A DNA stretch of 60,000 nt from positions 55,376,363 through 55,436,362 of the forward strand of contig NC_087062.1 in assembly GCF_963678635.1 (NCBI RefSeq), in the 5' to 3' direction. Under the pieces are notes generated by a model. The model was given only the letters and a program-made list of their open reading frames with translations, had not been told where the DNA came from and searched no databases. Made by a program: the position numbers and the translations under genes. The DNA is from Symsagittifera roscoffensis. Lineage: Eukaryota > Xenacoelomorpha > Acoela > Convolutidae. Shown here piece after piece: positions 44,717 through 55,896 of this stretch. The first letter of the stretch is position 1. Each line of letters starts with the position of its first letter.

Positions 44717-45851
44717 TCAGATTTGGCTTAAGCTCTCCTCTCTTCCACTTTCGTTAGAGCTCGTTTCGTTCAAGACAACCTGTGATTCTTGTGTCCTGCT
44801 GATGTTCTCCATTGAGGAGCAGGCTGAAGTAAGTCTTGATTGGTTGGCTGGCGTTTGATAGGCATTCAATTCTGCTTGTGTCAGTACCATGTATTTCTCA
44901 CGAAAATTGGACTCCTCCTTTTGGAAGGCCTTCCTGTCAGATGCTGTTACTGAGAGCACCGGTTGAAGTGCGATGGTTCCATCCTGCCCTTTCAGAAACT
45001 TCGGAGTAAATCTTCCACTAGGGTGGGTTTCAGCAATCTCATGTGATGAGCGATCGGCTTTGCGATGTCTTTTAGCTGGTCTGTTTTTGTCAGGAGAGGG
45101 CTGTCTATCAGTTTGGCTTTTACTTCCCGCAGTAACTTAACTCTGGCATCTGTTTTTGATTCATAATACGGGAGTTCTGTTAAGTCTGGCAATTATGAAA
45201 GAAGATGCGACAAGGTGTCCGGCAAGTTCACGGTAATCCGTTTTGCTGGAGTTTTGTCACAGGTAGCGAGATCCGGCCTGATCTTTATGTATTTGCTGAT
45301 CAACTGAGTCCCACAGTCTAATGTTATCAGACAAAAATTACAGCCTGCATGATCTTCCCGTTAGGGGGTGTTCAGCTCTTCAAGGCTGTACTCTCATAGG
45401 GAAAATGACGCACTGGCTGATGTGATGAGCTAAATCCCGTGCCCAAATTCGTAGCTTTCTCCGGCGTAGGGAGAAGTATCTTTTCCGTTTCGCACACCTG
45501 CAATGCCGTCATGATTGAGTGGAAATATAGTGTGGCTAGGCATGACGACTAGCCAAGATGTGTCTCCATTGTTTGATGGCAGATCCGGTATGTTGAGCTT
45601 CCCAAACAATTGACGTATTGGTCTTCTGTCAGAACTGTTGTTTCCATAGAGTCCTCTGAGATTGCCAGATATGATCCTTCAGTAACCCATTTGATGGCTT
45701 CGGTTGGGTTACCTTGTGGCATAGGTATCACATGGGCCCGGTAGATCTGGAAGGCTGTTTGACTCGATGCGTACGGTTTTGCCAAGTTGAGCAGAAGTCC
45801 TTCCTCAATTGTTGTGACATCGCGAAACAGTTTCTTGTCATAGTATCGCAA
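44717..45851 (-). pseudogene. env-like fragments, copy 2
   Basis: Same three frames as copy 1 (45549-45851, 44992-45192, 44717-44959), interrupted at the same sites, including the TAG at 45549-45551. The breaks therefore predate the duplication. A TGA lies two codons upstream of the first open codon near 45851. Confidence 0.5.
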
Positions 45852-46079
45852 GTGTCAATCGGTGGTTCTCCTCATTTTGGCTTTTGTATACTGCCAACAG
45901 GGATTCTCGCGGTACCAGAGAATGATTGCCAACAGGGATTCTATGATTGGCAACAGGGGTTCTCGCGGTACCAGAGACATCGGTAGTCGTTGGTCCAGCA
46001 GAGTTGGTATCGAGCTTAAGACATTTGTCTTGAAGGCATAAAATGCGGCTTTATAGCTTGTTATATCTGCGTCGAGTCA

Positions 46080-46349
46080 ATGATGGCTTGTTTAAGAGAG
46101 AACACAGCCTTGTTGACATGCTGTGTGCAACGAGTCGGTGACACGGTGTATCTGCCTTATGGGTGGGTGCACTGTGTCCTTACTGCTAACAACATCAGTG
46201 GCTGCTCATCTCTGCTCTCCGTTGGTTTGGGAGTGCCTCGTTTTCAATATGATTCCATATGGAAAATTATAGCGAGTAGCTTGCCTCTGAACGGCCGTAG
46301 GAAGCGTATTCAGGAAGAAGGGGCTAAGTACAGAGAGTTTGAAAGATGA
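46080..46349 (+). pseudogene. JmjC-like fragment, copy 2
   Basis: Second copy within the 3,154-bp duplication. It differs from copy 1 by a silent change in the Val codon before the key His and by Arg to Gly in a later Leu-x-Val motif. Two differences are too few to infer selection. Confidence 0.4.
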
Positions 46350-46449
46350 TGAGCGAAATTAAAGTTTTAGTGAATTGGCAGTTGTAGTATTTTGATAATA
46401 TGTAATTTCTTTTAATTCAGTTTTTATTGATAGTGTCAAATTTTTTCGT

Positions 46450-49400
46450 TTCTCTAATGTTAAAACATGGAATAAGGCTGATGTTTCGGATCTCGAGATG
46501 TATCCCTTTTCTCCTCCACCAGGCTTTAGAATCCTCTTCTTTGGTGCTCCGGGGGTCATCGGTGTTGAATTTTCCGACATCCGACTTCGCTGCTGATGGG
46601 GTGTCGAAATTTTTTTATTCCTAATGTTAATACATGGGTGATGAGGGTGATTTTTTGTATCTCAAGATGTACACCTTGCCTCCTCCGCCAGGCTTCAGGA
46701 TCCTCCTCATTGGTGCTCTTGGGGTCATCGGTGGTGAATTTTCCGAAATCCGACTTCGCTGCTGATGGGGGGGGGGTCGAAAATTTTTTATCCCTAATGT
46801 TAATACATGGGTGGTGCGGGTGATTTTTCGTATCTCGAGATGTACACATTTCCTCCTCCGCCAGGCTTCAGGATCCTCCTCATTGGTGCTCCTGGGGTCA
46901 TCGGTGGTGAATTTTTCGAAATCCTACTTCGCTGCTGATGGAGGGGTCGAAAATTTTTTATCCCTAATGTTAATACATGGGTGGTGCGGGTGATTTTTCG
47001 TATCTCGAGGTGTACACCTTTCCTCCTCCGCCAGGCTTCAGGATCCTCCTCATGGGTGCTCCTGGGGTCATCGGTGGTGAATTTTCCGAAATCCGACTTC
47101 GCTGCTGATGGGGGGTCGAAAATTTTTTATCACTTATTTTAATACATGGTCGGTGCGGGTGATTTTTCGTTTCTCGAGATGTACACAATTCCTCCTCCGC
47201 CAGGCTTCAGGATCCTCCTCATGGGTGCTCCTGGGGTCGTCGGTGGTGAATTTTCCGAAATCCGACTTCGCTGCTGATGGGGGGGGGTCGAAAATGTTTT
47301 ATCCCTAATGTTAATACATGGGTGGTGCGGGTGATTTTTCGTATCTCGAGATGTACACCTTTCCGCCTCCGCCAGGCTTCAGGATCCTCCTCATTGGTGC
47401 TCTTGGGGTCATCGGTGGTGAATTTTCCGAAATCCGACTTCGCCAGGCTTCAGGATCCTCCTCATTAGTGCCCCAGGCGTCGTCGGTGGTGAATTTTCCA
47501 AAATCCGACTTCGCTGCTGATGGGGGGGGGTCGAAAATTTTTTATCCCTGTTGTTAATACATGGGTGGTGCGGGTGATTTTTCGTATCTCGAGATGTTCA
47601 CATTTCCTCCTCCGCCAGGCTTCAGGATCCTCCTCATTGGTGCTCCTGGGGTTTCGGTGGTGAATTTTCCGAAATCCGACTTCGCTGCTGATGGGGGGGT
47701 CGAAATTTTTTTATCCCTAGTGTTAATACATGGGTGGTGCGGGTGATTTTTCGTATCTCGAGGTGTACACCTTTCCTCCTCCGCCAGGCTTCAGGATCCT
47801 CCTCATGGGTGCTCCTGGGGTCATCGGTGGTGAATTTTCCGAAATCCGACTTCGCTGCTGATGGGGGGTCGAAAATTTTTTATCACTTATTTTAATACAT
47901 GGTCGGTGCGGGTGATTTTTCGTTTCTCGAGATGTACACAATTCCTCCTCCGCCAGGCTTCAGGATCCTCCTCATTGGTGCTCCTGGGGTCGTCGGTGGT
48001 GAATTTTCCGAAATCCGACTTCGCTGCTGATGGGGGGGGGTCGAAAATGTTTTATCCCTAATGTTAATACATGGGTGGTGCGGGTGATTTTTCGTATCTC
48101 GAGATGTACACCTTTCCGCCTCCGCCAGGCTTCAGGATCCTCCTCATTGGTGCTCTTGGGGTCATCGGTGGTGAATTTTCCGAAATCCGACTTCGCCAGG
48201 CTTCAGGATCCTCCTCATTAGTGCCCCAGGCGTCGTCGGTGGTGAATTTTCCAAAATCCGACTTCGCAGCTGATGGGGGGGGGTCGAAAATTTTTTATCC
48301 CTGTTGTTAATACATGGGTGGTGCGGGTGATTTTTCGTATCTCGAGATGTTCACATTTCCTCCTCCGCCAGGCTTCAGGATCCTCCTCATTGGTGCTCCT
48401 GGGGTTTCGGTGGTGAATTTTCCGAAATCCGACTTCGCTGCTGATGGGGGGGTCGAAATTTTTTTATCCCTAGTGTTAATACATGGGTGGTGCGGGTGAT
48501 TTTTCGTATCTCGAGGTGTACACCTTTCCTCCTCCGCCAGGCTTCAGGATCCTCCTCATGGGTGCTCCTGGGGTCATCGGTGGTGAATTTTCCGAAATCC
48601 GACTTCGCTGCTGATGGGGGGTCGAAAATTTTTTATCACTTATTTTAATACATGGTCGGTGCGGGTGATTTTTCGTTTCTCGAGATGTACACAATTCCTC
48701 CTCCGCCAGGCTTCAGGATCCTCCTCATTGGTGCTCCTGGGGTTTCGGTGGTGAATTTTCCGAAATCCGACTTCGCTGCTGATGGGGGGGTCGAAATTTT
48801 TTTATCCCTAGTGTTAATACATGGGTGGTGCGGGTGATTTTTCGTATCTCGAGGTGTACACCTTTCCTCCTTCGCCAGGCTTCAGGATCCTCCTCATTAG
48901 TGCCCCAGGCGTCGTCGGTGGTGAATTTTCCAAAATCCGACTTCGCTGCTGATGGGGGGGGGTCGAAAATTTTTTATCCCTGTTGTTAATACATGGGTGG
49001 TGCGGGTGATTTTTCGTATCTCGAGATGTTCACATTTCCTCCTCCGCCAGGCTTCAGGATCCTCCTCATTGGTGCTCCTGGGGTTTCGGTGGTGAATTTT
49101 CCGAAATCCGACTTCGCTGCTGATGGGGGGGTCGAAATTTTTTTATCCCTAGTGTTAATACATGGGTGGTGCGGGTGATTTTTCGTATCTCGAGGTGTAC
49201 ACCTTTCCTCCTCCGCCAGGCTTCAGGATCCTCCTCATGGGTGCTCCTGGGGTCATCGGTGGTGAATTTTCCGAAATCCGACTTCGCTGCTGATGGGGGG
49301 TCGAAAATTTTTTATCACTTATTTTAATACATGGTCGGTGCGGGTGATTTTTCGTTTCTCGAGATGTACACAATTCCTCCTCCGCCAGGCTTCAGGATCC

Positions 49401-50925
49401 TCCTCATTGGTGCTCCTGGGGTCGTCGGTGGTGAATTTTCCGAAATCCGACTTCGCTGCTGATGGGGGGGGGTCGAAAATGTTTTATCCCTAATGTTAAT
49501 ACATGGGTGGTGCGGGTGATTTTTCGTATCTCGAGATGTACACCTTTCCGCCTCCGCCAGGCTTCAGGATCCTCCTCATTGGTGCTCTTGGGGTCATCGG
49601 TGGTGAATTTTCCGAAATCCGACTTCGCCAGGCTTCAGGATCCTCCTCATTAGTGCCCCAGGCGTCGTCGGTGGTGAATTTTCCAAAATCCGACTTCGCT
49701 GCTGATGGGGGGGGGGGTCGAAAATTTTTTATCCCTGTTGTTAATACATGGGTGGTGCGGGTGATTTTTCGTATCTCGAGATGTTCACATTTCCTCCTCC
49801 GCCAGGCTTCAGGATCCTCCTCATTGGTGCTCCTGGGGTTTCGGTGGTGAATTTTCCGAAATCCGACTTCGCTGCTGATGGGGGGGTCGAAATTTTTTTA
49901 TCCCTAGTGTTAATACATGGGTGGTGCGGGTGATTTTTCGTATCTCGAGGTGTACACCTTTCCTCCTCCGCCAGGCTTCAGGATCCTCCTCATGGGTGCT
50001 CCTGGGGTCATCGGTGGTGAATTTTCCGAAATCCGACTTCGCTGCTGATGGGGGGTCGAAAATTTTTTATCACTTATTTTAATACATGGTCGGTGCGGGT
50101 GATTTTTCGTTTCTCGAGATGTACACAATTCCTCCTCCGCCAGGCTTCAGGATCCTCCTCATTGGTGCTCCTGGGGTCGTCGGTGGTGAATTTTCCGAAA
50201 TCCGACTTCGCTGCTGATGGGGGGGGTCGAAAATGTTTTATCCCTAATGTTAATACATGGGTGGTGCGGGTGATTTTTCGTATCTCGAGATGTACACCTT
50301 TCCGCCTCCGCCAGGCTTCAGGATCCTCCTCATTGGTGCTCTTGGGGTCATCGGTGGTGAATTTTCCGAAATCCGACTTCGCCAGGCTTCAGGATCCTCC
50401 TCATTAGTGCCCCAGGCGTCGTCGGTGGTGAATTTTCCAAAATCCGACTTCGCTGCTGATGGGGGGGGTCGAAAATTTTTTATCCCTGTTGTTAATACAT
50501 GGGTGGTGCGGGTGATTTTTCGTATCTCGAGATGTTCACATTTCCTCCTCCGCCAGGCTTCAGGATCCTCCTCATTGGTGCTCCTGGGGTTTCGGTGGTG
50601 AATTTTCCGAAATCCGACTTCGCTGCTGATGGGGGGGTCGAAATTTTTTTATCCCTAGTGTTAATACATGGGTGGTGCGGGTGATTTTTCGTATATCGAG
50701 ATGTACACTTTTCCTCCTCCGCCAGGCTTCAGTATCCTCGTCATTGGTGCTCCTGGGGTCGTCGGTGGTAAATTTTCCGAAATCCGACTTTGCTGCTGAT
50801 GGGGGGGGTCGAAAATTGTTTATCCCTAATGTTAATACATGGGTGGTGCGGGTGATTTTTCGTATCTCGAGATGTACACCTTTCCTCCTCCGCCAGGCTT
50901 CAGGATCCTCCTCATTGGTCCTGTG
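46450..50925. repeat. 170-bp satellite, long block with 753-bp higher-order units
   Basis: About 29 occurrences of the CAGGCTTCAGGATCC landmark. Full monomers are about 170 bp; a truncated one of about 70 bp (GACTTCGCCAGGCTTC...) appears once per higher-order unit. Corresponding points at 47108, 47861, 48614, 49293 and 50048 give spacings of 753, 753, 679 and 755 bp, so units of four full monomers plus one partial are repeated five times, one with a deletion. G runs vary from 4 to 10. The many open frames here are repeat artefacts. Confidence 0.95.
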
Positions 50926-50959
50926 GGGTCGATTGAGGGTGTCAATATTGTTGTCAGAC

Positions 50960-51730
50960 TTATATAAAGACCGTGATGTCTGTTTCTCGAAAAATCTCGA
51001 AAATGATATTATAAACTGAGTTTTCTCGTAGTTTATCCAAACCACATCCTATTTTGGGAAGTGCGATTTGCCATATCCCTTGCGCGATTAGCTGCTTCTT
51101 CATGCAGTGGAGGCTGTGTGTAAAATCATAATAAGACGGTTTTTTGAAATATTGCGATTTGGTCACTAGATTGAATATTGATTTGTTTTGAGAAGGAATG
51201 CTCATTGATACTGAAGCTCCGACTTGTGGTGTTTCGATCGAATTCAACGTGGGCTGAAGAGTTGGGTGGACCTCGCGGATCTGTTGTGCTATTCCTGCGC
51301 TCATCTGGAATTCATTCAAGACGCAATGAGATATAGGGCCGGGGAAGTGCAACAGATCTCCCGTGCCAAATATGATATTTGGTTCTTGAATTGTATTCAT
51401 TGAATGTTTGCTGCTGCCGGCTTCATCGTTGGGCCTCACTGCCTGTTTTGCGCGTGCAAGGTTGCTTTTTATTATGTTCTTTTTTTGTTTTCTTGGGAGG
51501 AATGACTCGTTTGCCTCAGCTGCTTGTAGTCGTATTTTTGCCTGCTTTTCTTTCCGTGTAGCTCTTGGGCTAAAGGTAACCGGAGCGACTTCATGTCCAT
51601 CTACCGTTCGCAGACCATGTTTTCGAGTCTGCAGCTCCCGAGGTGGTATCGAGTGGTATCGCACGTCGTTGCTGAATTTGATTTGGCCGTAGATTTTGTT
51701 TCTGGCGTCAGCGGCTGCCTTCCGTGTAGT
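50960..51730 (-). CDS. TARG1/OARD1-like macrodomain, 3' end of the pol frame
   Basis: This frame follows integrase in the same frame after one TGA (51731-51733). The first 100 or so codons are basic and polar. The rest is a macrodomain of the TARG1 (OARD1) type: GTGDLLHFPGPISHCVLNEF, MSAGIA, a variable segment, FNLVTKSQYFKKPSYYDF, MKKQ, IALPKIGCGLDKL, and a final II.EIF..DITVFI. TARG1 removes ADP-ribose from Glu/Asp of modified proteins using a Lys after the YLIT strand and an Asp in GCGLD; both appear here (LVTK and GCGLDK). So the fold looks complete and potentially active. The role in a retrotransposon is unknown; countering host ADP-ribosylation is a guess. The start could be internal if it is made separately. 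Confidence 0.8.
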   Translation of the reverse strand, partial: TTRKAAADARNKIYGQIKFSNDVRYHSIPPRELQTRKHGLRTVDGHEVAPVTFSPRATRKEKQAKIRLQAAEANESFLPRKQKKNIIKSNLARAKQAVRPNDEAGSSKHSMNTIQEPNIIFGTGDLLHFPGPISHCVLNEFQMSAGIAQQIREVHPTLQPTLNSIETPQVGASVSMSIPSQNKSIFNLVTKSQYFKKPSYYDFTHSLHCMKKQLIAQGIWQIALPKIGCGLDKLRENSVYNIIFEIFRETDITVFI

Positions 51731-53365
51731 TCACCGTGGTTCTTGTGCATTTTGGTCCACGAGGTTTTCGTCAAATCTTTGTGCAATTTCACCTGGTTCT
51801 TCTGCTCCCGCACTGCCCAAGTGATCTGCTCCTAGGGGTGCGTCCTGTTGCTGAGGCAGTGGTGGAATACTTGGATACCGTTCCATGTCAGGTGGGGATG
51901 GCGGTCGTGGTGGTAGTATTGGTGCTGGTGGCTCACGTGGTGTTGGTTGTGGTGCTGGAGGTATCGGTGCCATTGCTACTGCAGGGGCTGGTGGTGGCAG
52001 CGCTGGTGCCAGGGCTCCTCCTAATGGTATTGATAATCGGACGGTCGTCGGAGCTGCTTGTGGGATTTCGCTGTCGGGCTGCGGTTGGACATCCTCAAGC
52101 AGTCTCGGTAGGTAGTCGTCAAATAGTCCCGGCTCACTGCGGTACTTGCTGAGTGACGGGTCCACCACGATTTGAGTTGTGTCTATTGGGTCAACGTCTT
52201 CGGGTGGGTGCTGTGGTTGAATCGATCGGAGACGAATTCTGTGAACACACTGCGTGTGGTTGGTTCCGACTTTCGTTACTATATAATTGCTGTTTGTTAG
52301 CGCCTTTTCTACTCTATACAGGGGGAGCCATACTTGGAGTGATTTATTCCTGTTATCAGACTGATTTGTCAAAAGAAGGTTGAGGAGTAGACAAAACGAG
52401 TGAAGGACTAGCGGCTGGGCTAGTGCTTTCTGGTCGTAGTATCCTCGGTATCTGTGGTATGATGACACGATGTTGTCTTTTGTCTCCCTGAATTTTTCGA
52501 GCATCGCGTCTTGTAGTGCGGTTAAAAAGACGGCGTCAGCCGTAGCGGTTTCCAATGCTTTGGTCCAAAATCTTAGATCAAGGGGTTTGATAGGTTCTCG
52601 CCCGTGAAAGATGGTGCTAGGACAACATCCGATTGACGAGTAATAGGAGGTGTTATGTATGAAGGTGCCAAGGGGTACGTAACGGTGCCAATCTGTCCAT
52701 TGAGCGTCAGTATTGATTTTGAGAATTCTTTTCAATGCCCCATGAGATCTCTTTACTAGTCCTATGGTTTGTGAGTGTTTCAGCGTTGCATGACCGTTTT
52801 GGATGTCTAGGAGGCCTGTGAGTTCGTGAATTAACTTAGACGTAAATACACTTCCCAGATCCGAGAGTATCCTTTTTGGTAGATAGCTGTGTGTGAAGAA
52901 CATCTCCTTCAGTTCTCTTGCGACCGTATCAGCACTTGCGTTTGTCATTGGTGCTGCGAACAAGTGTTTTGAAAAAACGTCAATTCCAGTGAGTACGAAT
53001 TTGTACACTGGTGACTTTAACGGGCCGATAATATCGATTTGCATCATGTCTCCTGGGTATGACTGTAATGATGAAAGTGGTTGAAGTGGCGGTGTTTGAT
53101 GTTTACTGGACGCATTCTTAAGCTGCGGGCACGTTAAACAGTTTTTAACTGTGCTGACCAAAAACTCCGAGAATCCTGGAAAGTAGAATCTCTTTCTGAA
53201 TTCTTCTGTGGTTCGTGTCATGTCAATATGTCCTCCTGTCATCGAATTATGGACTCTGTATATGGTTTCGTTCCACAGGTGTTTTGGTACACAGAACTGT
53301 TTATGTTTGATTTTTTCCAGCATCATCGTAGAAATTGCGTAGGAGAAATCCATCTTCGATGACAA
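51731..53365 (-). pseudogene. pol (IN): Integrase with Pro-rich C-terminal extension
   Basis: The frame starts just before the HHCC zinc-binding domain (VHNSMTGGHIDM ... CLTC), followed by the core with the first Asp in MQIDIIGP and the second in LSDLGSVFTS. The third catalytic residue, normally Glu in a GLVER-type motif, is Lys here (GLVKRSHG, codon 52751-52753). That should abolish strand transfer. After the core comes HGREPIKPLDLRFW, then a Pro/Ala-rich tail of about 100 residues (PPAPAVAMAP, PPRPPSPP) ending at TGA 51731-51733. The N-terminal junction with RT-RNase H is broken by frame changes near 53340 and 53414. Confidence 0.85.
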
Positions 53366-53413
53366 GCCTATTAAATTGCTTGGCGTACTTCTTTAGTCGT
53401 CTGTTAGCATAAG

Positions 53414-55105
53414 TCAGATCCGGTATTTTGTTTGCTTTAATCCACTTTTGACTTCTCCGATGTCGGAGTCCTGATCTTGTTCCTTTTTCCTGTCAATGGG
53501 CTCGTTTTTGGAGTATAATTCTATGTGGGTTTCTGCCGGATCTGGGTATTCTATCGCGTTTATCATGGGCCTCTTAAGTAGTACCAGTGATTTAGGCTCG
53601 AGTGTGCCCTTATTATCGCGGCAAATTTGTTTATCGAGGTAAGCTTGGTAAAGTCCTAATCTTTGCAGATTTGCTATCAGAGCTTCGTCGTCTTGTTCTT
53701 TTTCGAAAAATGCATCGGCGATCAGGTTTAGCGATGCGTCAGGAATTCGTGCTGTCGAGTCCTGACTGGTATTTTGTCGATCAGTTTGAGGGAAAGGGAT
53801 GCAGAGGGGTCCGTTTGCATCCTGGACAGGAAATCGGCAGCATAGTTGGAAATAAATTTCCCTGACTGGTATTTTGTCAGTCAGTTTCAGGGAAAGGGAT
53901 GCAGAGGGGTCCGTTTGCATCCTGGACAGGAAATCGGCTGCATAGTTGGCCGTTCCTGGAATGTGTGCGATGATGATGTTGAAAGACAGTACTCTATAGA
54001 GAAAGTTCCACACTGATGGGGGTATTGTTTTTGCCTGAAAAAATTGGGTGAGACTTTGATTGTATGTTAAAACTATCACGGGTTTGGCAGATCCCCAGAT
54101 GTAGTGCGAAAAGTGATCCAGCGCAAAATACAATGCTAGAAATTTTTTGTAGTAGATTGAGAGTTTTAGCTGTGCTGTATTCAACAGTCGAGAACCGAAC
54201 GAGACGGGTGCGTACGTCTTCACTTCTTCGTGTTTCTCGTTTTTTACGTGGTCTTCGATCATCAGCACAAAACCGGTACCGTGGTAGCTGGCATCGCAAA
54301 GTATGACGTACTGCAGTCCTGGCTTGGGTATACTGAGTGTCAATGTGGTCGCTTGTATCAAGTCTGCTTTTAGGGTTTCAAGGTTTTTATAGTGATCTTC
54401 CGTGATTTCGAAATCGATCTGCTTTTTCAGCAGCTTATAAAAAGGTACTAGTTTTTCACCAAGACTCGGCATGTAGTTATTAAAAAACTGTACAAACCCA
54501 ATGAGTCTTTTTACTTGTTTCACGGTTCTTGGCATTTTTATTTTGCTTAGGAATGTGGGAATTTTTGCTTCCTCTGGCGTAACTCCTTGTGGTGTTACTA
54601 CATTTCCTAGGAACTTCATTCTTTGCGTTCCTATTTCGCATTTCTTAGGTGAAAGTTTTCGACCTGACTTTCGAATGCATTCAAATATTTTCTTTAACGT
54701 GGGGAGTAGTTCCTGAAAAGTATTCACCGCACTTCCTATATCGTCCATGAATTGTGTACACATATCAGCTGCTAGGCAGGGATCGAGGTAGTGACGGATG
54801 AATGAACTGAATCCCGTGACCGATTTACTTAGACCTTGGGCTAGGCATTTGTAGGCGTATGTCCGCGAGCCGAAGTTAAATGCCAAAAGTTGGACCGAAA
54901 GGTCATCTGCCATTTGCACACAATGGTATGCTTGCGAAAAATCCAATTTGGTAAACAAAATCTTTCCGGCAAAGTGGTTTGATGCATCGGTCATATTTGA
55001 TATTGGGAAGTTGCTATTTATATAGTCAGTTTTTATTGAGTGATTGATGCGTCGGAGGTCAATCAACATTCGCAATTTTCCAGATGGCTTTCTATGCGCA
55101 AACAA
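53414..55105 (-). pseudogene. pol (RT-RH): Reverse transcriptase core and RNase H
   Basis: The order is as in Ty3/gypsy: HRKPSGKLRMLIDLRRIN, LDFSQAYHCVQM, FGSRTYAYKCLAQGLSKS, the active site FMDD, SPKKCEIG, and the connection with RLIGFVQFFNNYMP. RNase H begins LCDASYHGTGF and ends IPGTANYAADFLSRM. A catalytic-region motif usually reading TD-H is TYNQ here. After RNase H comes a 100-bp tandem duplication (53764-53963) read in two frames. The true N-terminus is in another frame at 55092-55358, so a frameshift lies near 55100. Confidence 0.88.
53764..53963. repeat. 100-bp tandem duplication at the end of RNase H
   Basis: GACTGGTATTTTGTC...CATAGTTGG occurs at 53764 and again at 53864. Because 100 is not a multiple of three, the copies are read in different frames, yet no stop arises and the frame stays open to 53414. 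Confidence 0.95.
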
Positions 55106-55358
55106 ACGGAATACTGTATTTAGAGTGTGAAAGTGTTGTTATAAGTCCAAAGTAGTGCATCAGGGCTAATTCAACCGTCAGTTCATTCCTTAATTGGATG
55201 GGTGTAGGTGGTCCCTGAGTGTACAATGGGCGTTGATGTTTGGGTGTCAGCTTGATCTTTAGATCGGAATTACAGCCCACGTCATATCGGAATTTGGCAA
55301 ATATGTCCGCATATTCGATAAGTAAATGTTCTACCTCTGACCTTTGGTCTTTTGTCAA
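55092..55358 (-). pseudogene. pol: N-terminal part of the reverse transcriptase
   Basis: It reads the usual approach to a Ty3/gypsy RT (LLIEYADIFAKFRYDVG, LKIKLTPKHQRP) up to YSIPFV, which should continue straight into the HRKPSGKLR of the main RT frame. The two lie in different frames, so an indel of one or two bases occurred near 55100. A second frame break joins it to the upstream frame near 55357. Confidence 0.8.
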
Positions 55359-55741
55359 ATCCGGTCCTGAATGTTATTATTTGGTTCAATTTTCTCAAGA
55401 CCTTGAAAGTAGAGGATTTGGTCATAAATTTCCCTTTGAATACTGGGAAGTGATTCTGGGTTAGGGCACGTTTCGGGCGTCGGGAACCAAAATTTCTCGT
55501 ATTCGGGTGGTGGTTTTTGTTCTGAGCCTATTGAAGGGCTTGTTTTTTGCGAAGTTATTTCGTTTATTCCCAGTTCGACATTATCCGGTTGGTTCATTTT
55601 GGCTAATGCCAACGTTTGCGGCTCAATCTGTATTAAGTTTTCGTATTCGGTTAGCGTAAGTATCGAAATTTTTCCGATTTCAGTTTTGAAAGGCAGCGTT
55701 AAGTTATGCTCCGTCATGTTAAATGCTGTGACGTAGACCAT
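55355..55741 (-). pseudogene. pol: Protease-RT connecting region
   Basis: A 128-codon acidic linker (TEHNLTLPFKTEIGKI, then PEYEKFWFPTPETCP and GLEKIEPNN) lies between protease and RT. LTLP.GT-like beginnings are common in this position in Ty3/gypsy elements. Another broken stretch precedes it at 55742-55896. Confidence 0.65.
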
Positions 55742-55896
55742 ATTTTTTTTGCTAACTTCATATATTGATGAGGTTACTGCTAATTCAATTTTTTTCTTCG
55801 AGTTCCTGTGATGGCACTACATTTCCTGTCGTTTTTCCATGTCAGTCGGGATATCTTGTAATTGGCACTCGATTATAACTGTTTGATGAGGTGCAA

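Larger units (their letters stand above)
44396..47549 (-). repeat. Second copy of the 3,154-bp duplication
   Basis: The breakpoint falls inside a satellite monomer (CAGGCTTCAGG joined to CGATGG), suggesting unequal exchange or strand transfer primed in the satellite. Its right end merges into the long satellite block. Confidence 0.9.

Noticed and set aside
41242-47549. Assembly error as the cause of the 3,154-bp duplication
   Set aside because: The copies differ at scattered single bases, which a duplicated contig would not.
46750-50820. G-quadruplexes from the G runs in each monomer
   Set aside because: Each monomer has only one G run, with neighbours about 170 bp apart, too far for ordinary intramolecular quadruplexes.
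46450-50925. Dozens of 60-160-codon frames on both strands
   Set aside because: They repeat with the 170-bp and 753-bp satellite units, have no independent motif, and are open in several frames at once.
51736-52383. Gly/Val-rich frames on the + strand
   Set aside because: These are the antisense of the Pro-rich integrase tail.
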